Below are positions 43,817 to 54,839 of a DNA stretch of 64,000 nucleotides, piece after piece; the first letter of the stretch is position 1, and every line of letters begins with the position of its first letter. The stretch lies in assembly GCA_001600635.1 (NCBI GenBank), contig BCKL01000001.1, forward strand, positions 910,808-974,807, given 5' to 3'. A program made the translations under genes and the position numbers. The notes below the pieces were generated by a model that was given only the letters and a program-made list of their open reading frames with translations, was not told where the DNA came from and ran no database searches. The DNA is from Leucosporidium creatinivorum. Lineage: Eukaryota > Basidiomycota > Microbotryomycetes > Leucosporidiales > Leucosporidiaceae.

Positions 43817-45638
43817 ATGGTCGAGCTACCTACCGCGCTACATGTCGACACTACGAGCATCATCCTTGGCAGCTTGGTCGTGATTCTCCTCGCTGTTGGC
43901 ATCTCGCTCCGACCGCCCCCACCTCAGGCTCACCCCTTCCTGCTCGGCCGCCAGTCGACCATTGGGCGCACTCGCCTGCCGTCGGAATCGCCCGTCTACA
44001 CCAACTCGGCTACGGGAGGGGTACGTACACCCCTACGCCCCGAGAAGCGAGTCCGTACCGTCAAGGACATCCTCGAGCTTAGCCAGACGTGCTTGGAGGG
44101 AGGAGAGCGCGGCACTTGGATCAAGGGAGGCGAGAAGCTCGTCGAGGTCGTTCAGGCGCTTCGTGCAGGTCTGCTCAGCACTCTCGGCAACACTCCTGGC
44201 CTCGTCGCGGTGCTCGTCGAGGATCCGACTGGTGCGTCTGCTCCGGATGCGATTTAGGCGGTTCATACTGACCCGTTGCTCCTCTACAGATGCTCTGCTG
44301 GTCACTCTCGCACTTGCACTCAGTCCTCAAAAGCCTCTCGTCATCTCTCCTGGAAGCAACCTCCCCGAAACGGCCCAAGTCACCGCCATCATCCAGTCGT
44401 CGACCCTCTTCGCAGCGGCGCAGAGCATCTCGCGCACGCCTGACGCCAAGTGGATCTCGCTCGGCGGAGCTGGAGAGAAGTCGGAGGCTGCTGAGGACCT
44501 GCTGGTCACTGGTCGCGCTCTCATCGCCAACAACGAGGCGCCCGCTCCCACCGAGGCCGAGCCTTCGGATGTCGCCCTCACTATCGTCTCGGAGGGTGTG
44601 CCCTTGAGCATTACCCATCTTGTGAGTCTTGTCTACACCCTGTGCTCGAGCGACCCAGAGCTAACGACGTTGCTCTGCAGAACCTCACGGCTTCGCTCAT
44701 CTCCTGGGCCTCGCTCTTCCCAGCCTCGCCCAAGTCCACTCGCCCTACGCTCAGCGACTCGCTTCTCTCCTTCCACCACCCTTCCACGCCCTACGGTCTC
44801 GGTCTCGCCCTCTTCTCCGTCTTCACCTCGGCCTCGCTCCTTTTCATCACCCTCCCCGAATCGGCGACGCACACCGACCTGCAAGAGCTCCTCAGCACTC
44901 GCTCGGCCCAGCCTGCCTCCATCATCTTCGCGCCCTCCTCGACCTTCTCCGAGCCCCTCTATAAGCTCCTCCTCTCCAAGATGCTCGGCGATTCAGCCCT
45001 CATCATCCGTCAAGCTCGCAATGGCAAGCTCCGTCTCCTTCGCGAGGGAGTTCTCGCCACCAAGACCTTCTGGGACTCAATCCTCTTCCAGGGCGTCAAG
45101 AAGGAGAGCCGCGTCCACCGCCTGCGTGCCCTGTTCCTCGAGGGTCCCGTCGACCAGAGCCGTTTGGAGATGTTCAGGACGACGTTGGGCGTACCCACGG
45201 TCTCTACCCTCGCGCATGCGTTCCTTCTCTCGCCCCTCGCTGCTGGAATGATGTGGGACGTGCAACGCCTGCCGCACCCTCAAGGAGTGTCGAAGTCGCT
45301 CGGTCCCGTTGGCCCTCCGGTCGCTGGAATCGACGTAAAGTTGCGTGGAGATGAGTCCGAGATTCTTGACGGTACCATCAGGGGCGAGGTGAGTCCTAGC
45401 TGACCTCCTTCAGGTCGAGTCCCCGAGTCTAACCCTTCTCGCCCTCCAGCTCCTCGTTCGCACCCCCCTCCTCCCGCCGCCTTCCACCCTCCCTTCCTCC
45501 CTACTCCTCAACGACTCGCCACTCCCTCAACTTCCCAACTACCCTGGCGCATCCTCCGGAGTCGAGGACAACAGCGGCAAGTGGCTTCGCACCGGCATCA
45601 CCGCCGAGATGGGCAAGGAGGGAGTGCTTTGGCTCTGA
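43817..45638 (+). CDS. Degenerate acyl-CoA-synthetase-like (ANL superfamily) membrane protein
   Basis: Four exons encode about 540 residues. An N-terminal membrane segment (IILGSLVVILLAVGISL) comes first. The fold then follows the ANL order, but the signature motifs are gone. The A3 loop that should read like TSGTTGxPKG is here VSEGVPLSITHLNL, where only the trailing THxNL survives. The YGxTE motif is missing, while GPVGPPVAGIDVKL and GTIRGELLVRTP persist. The C-terminal catalytic subdomain is absent; the chain ends with EGVLWL. So adenylation is unlikely and the protein looks like a pseudoenzyme related to long-chain acyl-CoA synthetases, perhaps of ER or peroxisome membranes. This is inference from recognisable remnants. 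Confidence 0.72.
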
Positions 45639-45824
45639 GCTTAGTGTGATAGGTCGGAGAAAACAAAGCTTCGCATTAGTAGCTGAAGCATCGTCGTAAT
45701 CATCTGTGCTCATTCATCTCGAGCGAGTCGATAGAGATGCCCCGAGAGTTCGGTGCTAGCGAAGCAGCTGCTCTCTTCGGCCTCCGATGCTGGTGAAGAG
45801 CTTCAAAGCTCACATATAACAGCA

Positions 45825-47278
45825 CTAATGCGAATGCCCTCCGCATGCCTCACCTCCATGCGAGTGCGAATGTCCCCCATGTCCTGCTCCCGTATGGCCT
45901 GGGTGACCTCCCGCTTCGTCCACCTCCTCGAACCGTCCTTCGTCGTCCTCGTCCTCTTCCTCTTCCTCGTCCTCCTCATCCATATGACCAGCAGGACCAT
46001 GGCTCTCTCCGCAAGTGCACGGCGTTGGCCATTCTGTAGAGTAGGAGGAGCGTCAGCCATACTCGGCTCGAGACATGCGGAAGAGTCGACTCACCGGGGA
46101 CAGCGATGGCGTAGACGTAGGCTTTCCGATGGCGACCTCCAAGCATAATCTTCTGATCAATCCCCCTCTTGAGGCAAGCGTAGACCCGCTCCCTATCGCC
46201 GCGAGGGTCGTGTCCGAACGCATCCTCGGCGTGCTGCGCCCACACGTCGTTCTTGAGGAATGCCTTTGTGACCTTGAGCAGCAGTTCTGGGTCCTCGTCG
46301 GTCGGTCCTCCGTTCTCGTCACTCGTTCGACGTTCCACAGCTTGATCCAGCACAGCCTTGAGCGGCTCGAAGATGGGGACGTCGGCGTTCCGAGGGTCCC
46401 GGCCGGAACGAGTGTATGTCCGAATGAGGCCGGTGACGAAGCGCACTCCCAAGAAGCTGCCGTCCACTCGCTCGGCGGTGCAGGCGAAACGGAAGGCAGC
46501 AGGCTCGTGGTTGCGCTCGTCGGCGGTCATGCCCTCGGTCTTGATTTGGTGCTTTGCCTTGAACGACTCGAGCTAGGTGAAGGGTCAGCGAACTGTACAC
46601 GCAAGGAGAGTACGATCTACTCACGAGATTGCTGTAGGTCTCGACGATGTCCTCCTGCATCTCGGGAACCCTGTTGATCCAATGGAGAAACGACTCGGCG
46701 TTGCTATCCCGCGCCGACATGAGGTTGAACTTCCGCCGAGAGTTGGACGGGGTCGGGTTGACCTGGAAATGAAGGTGGAAGAGTACAGGTTTGCGCTCGG
46801 GGCCGTAGAGATCTTGGTAGTAGGGGATTTGGAGGACGGCGAGGGCATCGTGAATGATCGAGTCGACGAAGGGACTGAAGGCGTCGAAGGGGTGCTCGGC
46901 GGGTTCTGGCGCAATGAGAGCAGCTGTCCGTTCGTTGGCGATACGTTTACAGTCGGCTTTGTGAGAGGTCCAGGAAGAGGTCTGACGAGGGGTCAGCGAC
47001 GGCGATTCAAGCTGGGCGGGAGTCTTTGCAGCTCACCTGACATTCACGACCACAGTCTGTAGTGAACGAAGAGCGCCGTCAGCCGAGCAGCACAGGTTCA
47101 GGACGTGCCGAGCAGCTCACATTGGGCGGAAAGGCAGCGGCTGCACCGCGCTAGCTTGGCTCCACCGAGTTGAGCTTCTGCAGGAGAGCAGCAGCATTAG
47201 TAGAGTGTACAGTTCCTCCTGCGAGATCAGCGACCACTCACCACTCTTGCCGCAGGCGGAACAATTCAAGGATGACAT
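45825..47278 (-). CDS. MYND-type zinc finger protein with His-rich tail
   Basis: About seven exons encode some 340 residues. The first four exons, some of them tiny (one is 20 nt), build a MYND finger: MSSLNCSACGKS, LARCSRCLSAQYCGRECQ, SSWTSHKADCKR. All Cys and His ligands are in place. The middle has FDAFSPFVDSIIHDALAVLQIPYY, FHLHFQVNPTPSNSRRKFNL and the conserved-looking AFRFACTAERVDGSFLGVRFV, of unknown fold. The C-terminus is acidic (DEEDEEEEEDEDDEG) and then His/Gly-rich (HPGHTGAGHGGHSHSHGG), likely metal-binding. MYND fingers mediate protein contacts. Function unknown. Confidence 0.85.
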
Positions 47279-47541
47279 CTCCGCTGAGCTGAGGCGCACT
47301 TTTTCGAGCTGCAGGTCTTGCTGAGGGTGTGCAATTGAGCGGGTAGTAGAGCAGAGCAGAGATCCGAAGATGACAGGTGTAGCGAGCCGAGATGCGAATG
47401 AGGCGGAGGTCAAGAAGGAGTTTGTCTCGAGTTGGACTTGATCGCTCCAGCGAGCCGAGCTTCGCAGGCAGCCTCTCGCGACCCGAGTTGCTATGTAACG
47501 GCGGGGGAGAGTGTATGACAGCAAGCAAATCGGCACTGCGA

Positions 47542-50500
47542 CTAGAGAGTAACGCCAGCAGGCAAGAGGACACTCTCGCAAGCACTACACACCTCCACGC
47601 CCGGGTCGTTGATCAACGTGCAGGCGGAGCAGGTGAGAACGATCTCGCCTCCCTCGTCCTCCTCGTCCTCGTCGACCTCCATCTCCTCCTCCTCCTCCTG
47701 TTTCTTCTTCTTGCCTCCCTTGGAGCTCTTCTTGGTCGACGAGGCGCTGCTACGCTTGCTGCTAGCGCCGCTCGAGCTGCCTCCTCGGCTGGCGTTGCTG
47801 GCGGTGCTCCTCCTAGGCCTCTTGCTGCCGTTGGTGGCGGGGACGATGGCGTGGTCCTCCTCCTCCACTTCCTCCTCTTCCTCCTCCTTGGCGGCGACGT
47901 CGGCCCCCGAATCGACGTCCATGATTTCGACCGAGTCGTTGCGCTCCTGCGACTGATCCCACCCACCGGCGAGTCCCGTGCCGCCAAATCCCTCTTCCCT
48001 CGCCCTCTTGCCTTTGCCTTTGCCCTTGCTGATGACGGCGTCGTCGATGGTGTCGTCGAGATTGGCCAAGTCGGGGTCGTCCTCGGCCACCTCGAACATC
48101 TCGATCGTGGCGCCGTCGAAGAGGCCGAGCTGCTCGACCGTCTGGTCGCTCTCGAGCTCTTGGTTCTGGTAGAAAAGGCGTTGGCAGATGGTGGGGATAA
48201 AGAGGTGGGTGGCGATCTGGTGGAAGTGAAGCGATCATGTCAGCGAAGGCGAGGGAAGGGAGAGGGAGATGCTCGGCTCACCTCGACCTTGATGTCCTTG
48301 ACCGAATCGCCCTTCTTCATGTTGATGTACCTCAGCTCTTTCTTGAGGGCGATCGTAGACTTTTGCTTGACGCGTGCCGACTGCCTCTGACCGTGGCCGT
48401 AGGTGGTGGGAGCCGAGTGACGGCCGGTGCTCGTCGTCGAAGGCTTGCCCTTGCCCTTGCCTGGTGGAGACGAATCGACGGGCGATGCGGAGCCTGTCAA
48501 GTTGAAGGAATGTCAGTATCTCCACCAACGCAAGCAGGCGAAGGAGACGGCCTACGAATCTTCCTCTCTCCCTTTTTGTCAAAGTCGTTCTCGGTGAGGG
48601 TCTTAATGCCCAGCTGGCACGTCGAGAAGTCCTCGCGTCTGCGCCAAGAGAAGTCAGCGAGGTAGATCGGTGGAGACCGAGACGAGCTCTGTACTCACCT
48701 GGCCTGCAAGCACACATCGCAGACGGCGGGGCTCGTGAGGTACTTGCTGCTCTCGCCGTCTTCGAAGATCTTGATGGGAGGGGAAGCGTTGTAGCTGAGG
48801 AGGGAAGAAAGATTGGAAAGTGAGCGCGGCTCTGCAAAGTCGACGGTCGAGCCATCGAAGACTCACGACTTGACGAGAGCGTTCCACTGCTTCTCGGTGA
48901 CGACGCAGACCTCCTTGGGGCGCTCAGCTTCGCGCTCGAGGTCGATGACGACGCGGCCATGAATGCACATGAACTGCTCGTTGTCGAGGTCGGACGGTCT
49001 CGGGACGTTGGTGGGCTTGCGGCTCCAAACCGTCCACTGGCTGGCGAAGGCTGTCGAGGAAGAGGTCAGGTTCTGCACGAGACTGAACGGCAGGAAAGCC
49101 CTTACAGCGAGGGATGACATAGTTGATGTCGTCCGAAAAGACGATCAGATTGCTGCCAGTGAGACGAGTCTGCAGGAGGTTTTCGAACGACTTGAACATG
49201 GGCTGTCGGAGAAGTGAGGGGGTGAGAAGCAGTCAGCTTCCGGCGCGGCCTAGGGTCTCCTGCACATCGAGCTCACCTTTTCCTTCTTCGCGACCTCCGA
49301 AAGCGCTTGAGCAGACGCCTTGGCCTCCTCCTGCTCTTCGGAGCACTCCTTGCACTTTTTGAGACGGCTGGTCTCGCTGAGGGCGTTCCAAGTCGGGAAG
49401 AGGGAGCTGAGGAGGGCGGCGGCCTGTAGAGGGAGACGAAGATGAGCTATCCGCTTTGTCAAGCGTTGGCGAAGTGAGACGCACCGTGTCGGCGATGAAG
49501 GTGTACTTCTTGGCGTCGGACTGAAGCTTGCCGTGCTCGCAAACGACGTCGTGCTGACGAGGCGCATCGTCCGGGGCAGGGTCGGCGCTCGTGCCCTTGA
49601 CGTGCATCTTGGGGACGGACTTCTTCCAGTCTATGTCGTGGGCAAGTCAGTAGAGTCGCTCGGCGCTCATCAGTCGAGACGGCACTGACCGGTGAGCCAA
49701 CTCCTCGAGATATAGACGGCGTTCTTCTGCACATCTCCCTCCTTCATCTGCTGGTCGAATTCGTGGACGTTGATGTCGTGGTCGCGGTTGTAGAAGGACT
49801 CTGCGAGAGCGCAACACAGCGAGTGAGCGACCATCGTCCAAGAGACGGGAGCTCGACGACTCACCAGCAGCGATTCCCCAAGCACACTCGCGGCAAAAGT
49901 CCTTGTTGACCAGTAGCTCGGGCTGAATGTCGACTCCGAGGTCGCGAAGAGCTATGACGCCGACTTGCGAAACGCGCTTGACTTGCTCGGCCTGGAGGGG
50001 ATCGGCCAAGTCGTGGCAGCAGAGGACTCCAGCGTTGCTGAGGATCTTGCTCGAGTGACCATTCTCGTCGATCTGCATCTCCTCGGCGGCGTTCGAGCCC
50101 TTCGACTCCGTGCTCGTGTCGCCAACGAGGGTCGGCGAGACCGAACCGTCGGCTTCGGCGTGCTCGTTGCCGTTGGTGGGAGGCGCGTCCTTCATATCGA
50201 CGTCCTCAGCGCCGTTCTCGACCTTGTTGACCGATTTGGGACTGGTGGTAGGATTGGTGGAGACGAGGCCGAGCGTCTCGGCGGCGATCTTAGCGGCGGC
50301 CTCAATGGCGTCGAGAGGTAGGTCGTCGGCGCTGGTGCTGGCCTCCTTCTGCTTCTCGTCGGAAGGCGTGGAATTCTTGGCCTTGCCCTTGTCTTCGGCA
50401 GTAGAAGGCGAGGAGGACTTGGCCTTGGACTTGGGAGCGGCGAGACCTTGTTCGACCCAGCGGCGCAGCTCGAACTTGTCGACGAGGAAGCTGTCCTCCT

Positions 50501-53041
50501 GTAAAGCGAGAGGGAGAGAACTCGTCAGCCAAGCATTATCGGTGTCGAGAGCGTTCGACTGATGACTCACGTCCTCGGCGCTGACGTCCCAGTTGAGGTA
50601 GACGGAGCGCTTGGCCTCGCGAGCCTCGTCGAAGTCGGCCTCGATCGACGCTTGCCTGCGAGACGATGAGAATGTCAGCGAGTGAGGCGTCGAGTTCGAC
50701 GCTGTACCTACTTGGCCTTGAACTCGTCGACGAGGGCGGCGTGCTTCTGGTCGAGCTCCTCGACCTTGGCGGCAGCGAGAGGAGGAGGATCGGGAATGGC
50801 GGTGGCGGCCGAGGCCGCGGCAGGGCGCTTGGTGTAGACGAGCATGTCTGTGCGAGAGGGGGGCAGACGTCAGCGTCGTCTCTCGGACCCTCGGACGATC
50901 AAGTCAGGCTACTCACAGGCATCCTTCGACTTGGGGAGGCTGCGAAGGGAGAGGGTTAGCTCGAGCTGGAGATGAAGGGAGTTCAGCAGTGAGTGAAGAC
51001 CTACATAGAACCATCATCGCCGCGAACGAAGCCGGCGCCGGGCTTCTGCTTGTTCGCCTTCTTCTTGACCTCGACGCGCTCGCCATCCTCGTTGTACAAG
51101 TCAGGTCCGTTGAGGTCGTCAATTGCGCTGACGTTCTCGTCGTCGAAGAGGAACCACTTCTTCTCGCTGTGGGAGCGTGAGGGAAGGTCAGCTCGTCGGC
51201 TCGGTCGGAGGAAGGTCGAGCGGAGGAGGCGTACGTCTCGTCCTGCACCTGCGCAACGTAGTGGCCGTGATGCGCACTCTTTCCCTTGTGCATGAGCACG
51301 CCCTTGAGGTCGTACCAGACTTGAGGACGAGCACCTTGAGCGTCGGGAGGGAGGAACTGGCCCATGTCGATCTTGAGAGGGTAGGAGATGTTGTGCTGGG
51401 ACTTGCTGCGGGTGAGCGTATCCATGCTGAAGACGAAGCGAAGGAGGGAGAAGTGGAGGACCTGTGTGATGCGAGAGAGCGAGTCAGGTTCGAGCCGGCG
51501 AGATGAAGGAAGCGCGCCGAGCGACGAACGGGAGGGAGAGTCTCGATGCGGGTGAAGCGGGCAGCATCGCGCTTGCAGCGACAGTTACCACAGTGGTACC
51601 TAAGCAAAAGCGATGAGTATTATTGCCGAGCTCTCGAGCCCGACCGAGAGACGACTCACTGGTTGTCGCCGGTGAGCATCTCCTGCTTCAAGCTTTCGCG
51701 GATGCGGTCTTCCAGCTTGCAGTTGGCCTATGACCGGAGAAGAGCGTCAGAGATGGCTCCTTCCCCTCGTTAAGAAAAATGTGCACCTTGAGGTTGACCT
51801 CGAGTTCGTGAAAGTCCTCGACGCGCTCCGAGCTTGTGTGGCAGGTCTTGCACTTGGTGCCGTAGGTCATCTTGCCCTCGAACTGTATGAGACACATTAA
51901 GATGAGCCTTTAGCGCCTCGGCCGAGCGTCGCCAGTACTCACCTGGGTCTGCACGAGGTTGGCGACGTCGGGGTTGCCGCCCTCGGCGCTGAGCCTCGCG
52001 CCCTGCTTCTTAAACTCGTGGTCGAGGCGTTGCGTGAAGAGCTTGGCGAACTCTTGAGCATCTTGTTGTTCATTTTGATCGAGACGGAGCGAGGCGACGA
52101 GAGGCTCGGGGTCGTAGACGGCTTGCTGAGAGGATTGGAGGAAGGCGAAGAGGACTTGAAGTTGGAAGAGGGGAGAAGCCTGCGACCGAGGAGGTTAGCG
52201 ATGGGGCTGAATCATCGGCAGAAAAGCTACATACCTCGACGTTGCCGTTGTCGGGCGGCAAGCAGGCGTAGACGCCGGCGCGGAAGGGCACGTCGCGGAA
52301 CCAGACCTGCTCGGCGCAAGCAAAGGAAGGGTCAGGGAGAGCGCGCGGTGCTGTTGTAAGAGAGCTGAGCCTACCTGAAGGAAACTGTTGGCGTAGCAGG
52401 TGGCTCCGAGGTTCTGTTGGCGAGGATACGTCAGCTCGACCCTGCACCGCTCGAGAAGAAGGGGTCAACGCACGCGCAACCCGACGGGGATGTCCTTCTC
52501 GCGGTCGTTGGAGGGGTCGATGCCGAGTCCTGCCGCCTTGGAGAAGCTCTTGAGGGCCGTCACTGCGAGTGCGAGCGCGTTAGCGACCTGAAACGCGCCA
52601 AGTAGCTCAAGCGAGCTCACCTGAGCGCTCCCACTTGTCCTGACCGAGCCAGTTGAGGCAGCGAGGATTGTTGCTGCAGTGTTCGGCGGAGCAGGCGTGG
52701 TCGTCGTCGGCCTTACCCTTGCCCTTGCTCCCTCTCTTCAAGTGCTTGAGCTCCTTGGGCGACTCGTCGTCGTCCGAGTCGATGATAATGACTTCAGGCG
52801 AGGTGCGCTTCTCCTGCTCGGGGGAGGCGCCTTTGCTCCACTTGGGCGGGCAAGATCTGAGTAAGAGCGAGTACTCTGGACTGTTGGGAGGCGGCGGCGC
52901 AAGGCCGTAAGCGCGTGCGAGCTGCTCAAAGGTGAGCTGGTGCGGGCCCGAGCTGGAATCGAGTCCAGAGTCGTCCGAGGTGACTGTAGCAAGGTAGTCG
53001 CTCTTGATGGAAGCTCGAGGTTTCGCTCGCTTGGGTGGCAT
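47542..53041 (-). CDS. USP48-like ubiquitin carboxyl-terminal hydrolase with DUSP, UBL and RanBP2 zinc finger
   Basis: A large gene of roughly twenty exons encoding about 1,300 residues. The USP core has the Cys box GLRNLGATCYANSFLQ, QNEQQDAQEFAKLF, zinc ribbon pairs CKTCHTSSE and CGNCRCKRDA, and the His box GKSAHHGHYVAQV. After it come a DUSP-type segment (AVYISRSWLTGDWKK), a ubiquitin-like domain near ELRYINMKKGDSVKDIKVE and LESDQTVEQLGLFDGATIEMF, and a C-terminal RanBP2-type finger (CSACTLINDPGVEVCSAC, C-x2-C-x10-C-x2-C). USP48 removes ubiquitin from nuclear targets including histone H2A. An SPKELK-type Ser/Lys-rich N-terminus precedes the core. It is divergent from OTU1, with 101 bp between start codons. 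Confidence 0.92.
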
Positions 53042-53142
53042 CCTGTACCTCGCTAGTCGCTGAGAGATGTGGCAAGAGCCAACCGCGTTTCGCACTTCAC
53101 CGCGCCTCTTAGCTTCGTACTTATTTTTGCTCGCTCGGCGTC
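53042..53142. promoter_or_regulatory. Divergent promoter between two deubiquitinase genes
   Basis: 101 bp between the start codons of the USP48-like and OTU1 genes. It has to serve as promoter and 5' UTR for both. It contains the TA-rich stretch near 53,120 (ACTTATTTTTGC). Confidence 0.6.
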
Positions 53143-54594
53143 ATGTCTTCAATCACTCTGCGCATTCGGTGAGCTCCGCCTGCTGCTACAGACTACCTGC
53201 ATGCGCCGCTCACCCTGCTTTACACGCGTCCTAGCGGCCCAGCTGGCGCCAGCTCGCTCCAGCTCTCGCCAGAAGCATCTCTAGCAGAACTCAAGCTCAA
53301 AATTGAAGAGCTTACTTCCATCAGGACTGTACGGCAAGAGCGTACGTCCTCTCACCGCTCTCAGGAGCGCTCGCCACCTCGCTTCCGCTGACCTCATCCC
53401 GTCTCCCTTCCACAGTGCGCCTTGGATTCCCGCCAAAACCTCTCACAGGTGCAGAGGATGCTACACTTACCTCGCTCGGCATCAAGAACGGCGAGCCCAT
53501 CATCGTCGCCGAGGTGGAGGCCGTCGCGGAGCTAGCGCCGACACCCGTCGTTCCTCAGAAGCGCTCCTCTCCTCCCGCCATCGCCGAAGCTACACGACCC
53601 GCCCCTCCCCGACCTTTATCTAACTCTACTCGACCACCAGCGCCGCCCGCCGCCCGCTCTACTGGCCCCAAAACGCCGCCATCGGTCGCCGTAGAAGGAG
53701 GCCATCTCGTACTTCGAGTGAGCTCTTATCGTCTTGCTGGAAGGTTCCGTCGCTGATCATCTCTTACAGGTGGTTCCCGACGACAACTCTTGCCTCTTCA
53801 CTGCCGTTGGACTCGTCCTCGAGCCCGGCAAGCCCGATATCGCGCCGACACTGAGGAAGCAGATCGCCGAGGTCATTCGCAATGAGCCTGAGGAGTACTC
53901 TGATGCCGTGTTGGGGTGCGAGACTCTCTGTTGTACTCATGTCGAACTTGTGCGCTGACTCGCGACCTTTCTGCTCTCCTCCTCTTCACTCCTGCCTCGC
54001 CCCTCGCACTCCTCCCCCGACTCGCCTATTCCCGATCTCCTCACCCTCCTCTCTCCACCCGCACTCTTCTCTATACCAATCCCCTTCGCAATCCGAACTC
54101 ACAGACGCCCTCGCGACGAATACATCTCCACCATCCTCAAGCCGAACTCATGGGGCGGCGCCATCGAGCTCTCCATCTTCGCCAAGCAATACTCGACCGA
54201 GATCGTTTCTATCGACGTACAGACTGGCCGTATGGACCGTTTCGGCCAAGGATCCGGCTACGAGACCATCGTGATGCTCGTCTATAGCGGCATTCACTAT
54301 GACGCCCTCACTTTCACCTACCTTGACGTCGTTCCTTGCCTCACTTTCCCTCCACCCAATCTCGAGTTTGATCAAACTTCATTCCCCGCCGACCCGGTAC
54401 TATCGGAAAGCATGCTGGAAGCGGCGAGCAAGTTGGTCGAGCAGCTGAGGAAGGAGCATCAGTACACCGACGCGGCGACGTTCACGCTGAGGTGCGAGCA
54501 GTGTAGGAAGGCGCTGGTGGGAGAGAAGGAGGCGAGCAAGCATGCGATGGAAACGGGGCATACCGACTTTGGGGAGTACGATGGCTCGGGCTGA
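53143..54594 (+). CDS. OTU1: OTU-domain ubiquitin thioesterase (Otu1/YOD1)
   Basis: Five exons encode about 350 residues. The N-terminal ubiquitin-like UBX-like domain (MSSITLRIRGPAGASSLQL, LRLGFPPKPL, LTSLGIKNGEPIIV) precedes a Pro/Ser linker. The OTU domain starts VVPDDNSCLFTAVGLVL, with the catalytic Asp-Cys pair, continues with EYISTILKPNSWGGAIELSIFAKQY and ends with the His strand LVYSGIHYDAL. A C-terminal C2H2 finger follows: CEQCRKALVGEKEASKHAMETGH. This matches Otu1/YOD1, which trims ubiquitin chains on Cdc48/p97 substrates in ER-associated degradation. The intron between DAVLG and RPRDEYI is unusually long at about 180 nt. Confidence 0.95.
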
Positions 54595-54839
54595 GGGGGG
54601 AGTCAGTCGGAGGTTCGGCGGTGGAGAACGAGGACACCGTTGGGGTCTTTGTAGTGGAGGAGCTGTGCTGGTGCATCGAGCGCTATCTTATCGATCAGTC
54701 GCGCCGCCGTCGTTCATGATCGAGAGGCAGAGAGCAGAGAGCAGAGCGCGGCGTTTGCTTTCACTTCGGCGGAAGAACAGATAAAACGACCTCCATCTTT
54801 GCAAAGCTCACAGAACGTCCGTACCACAACTCTCAGCAC

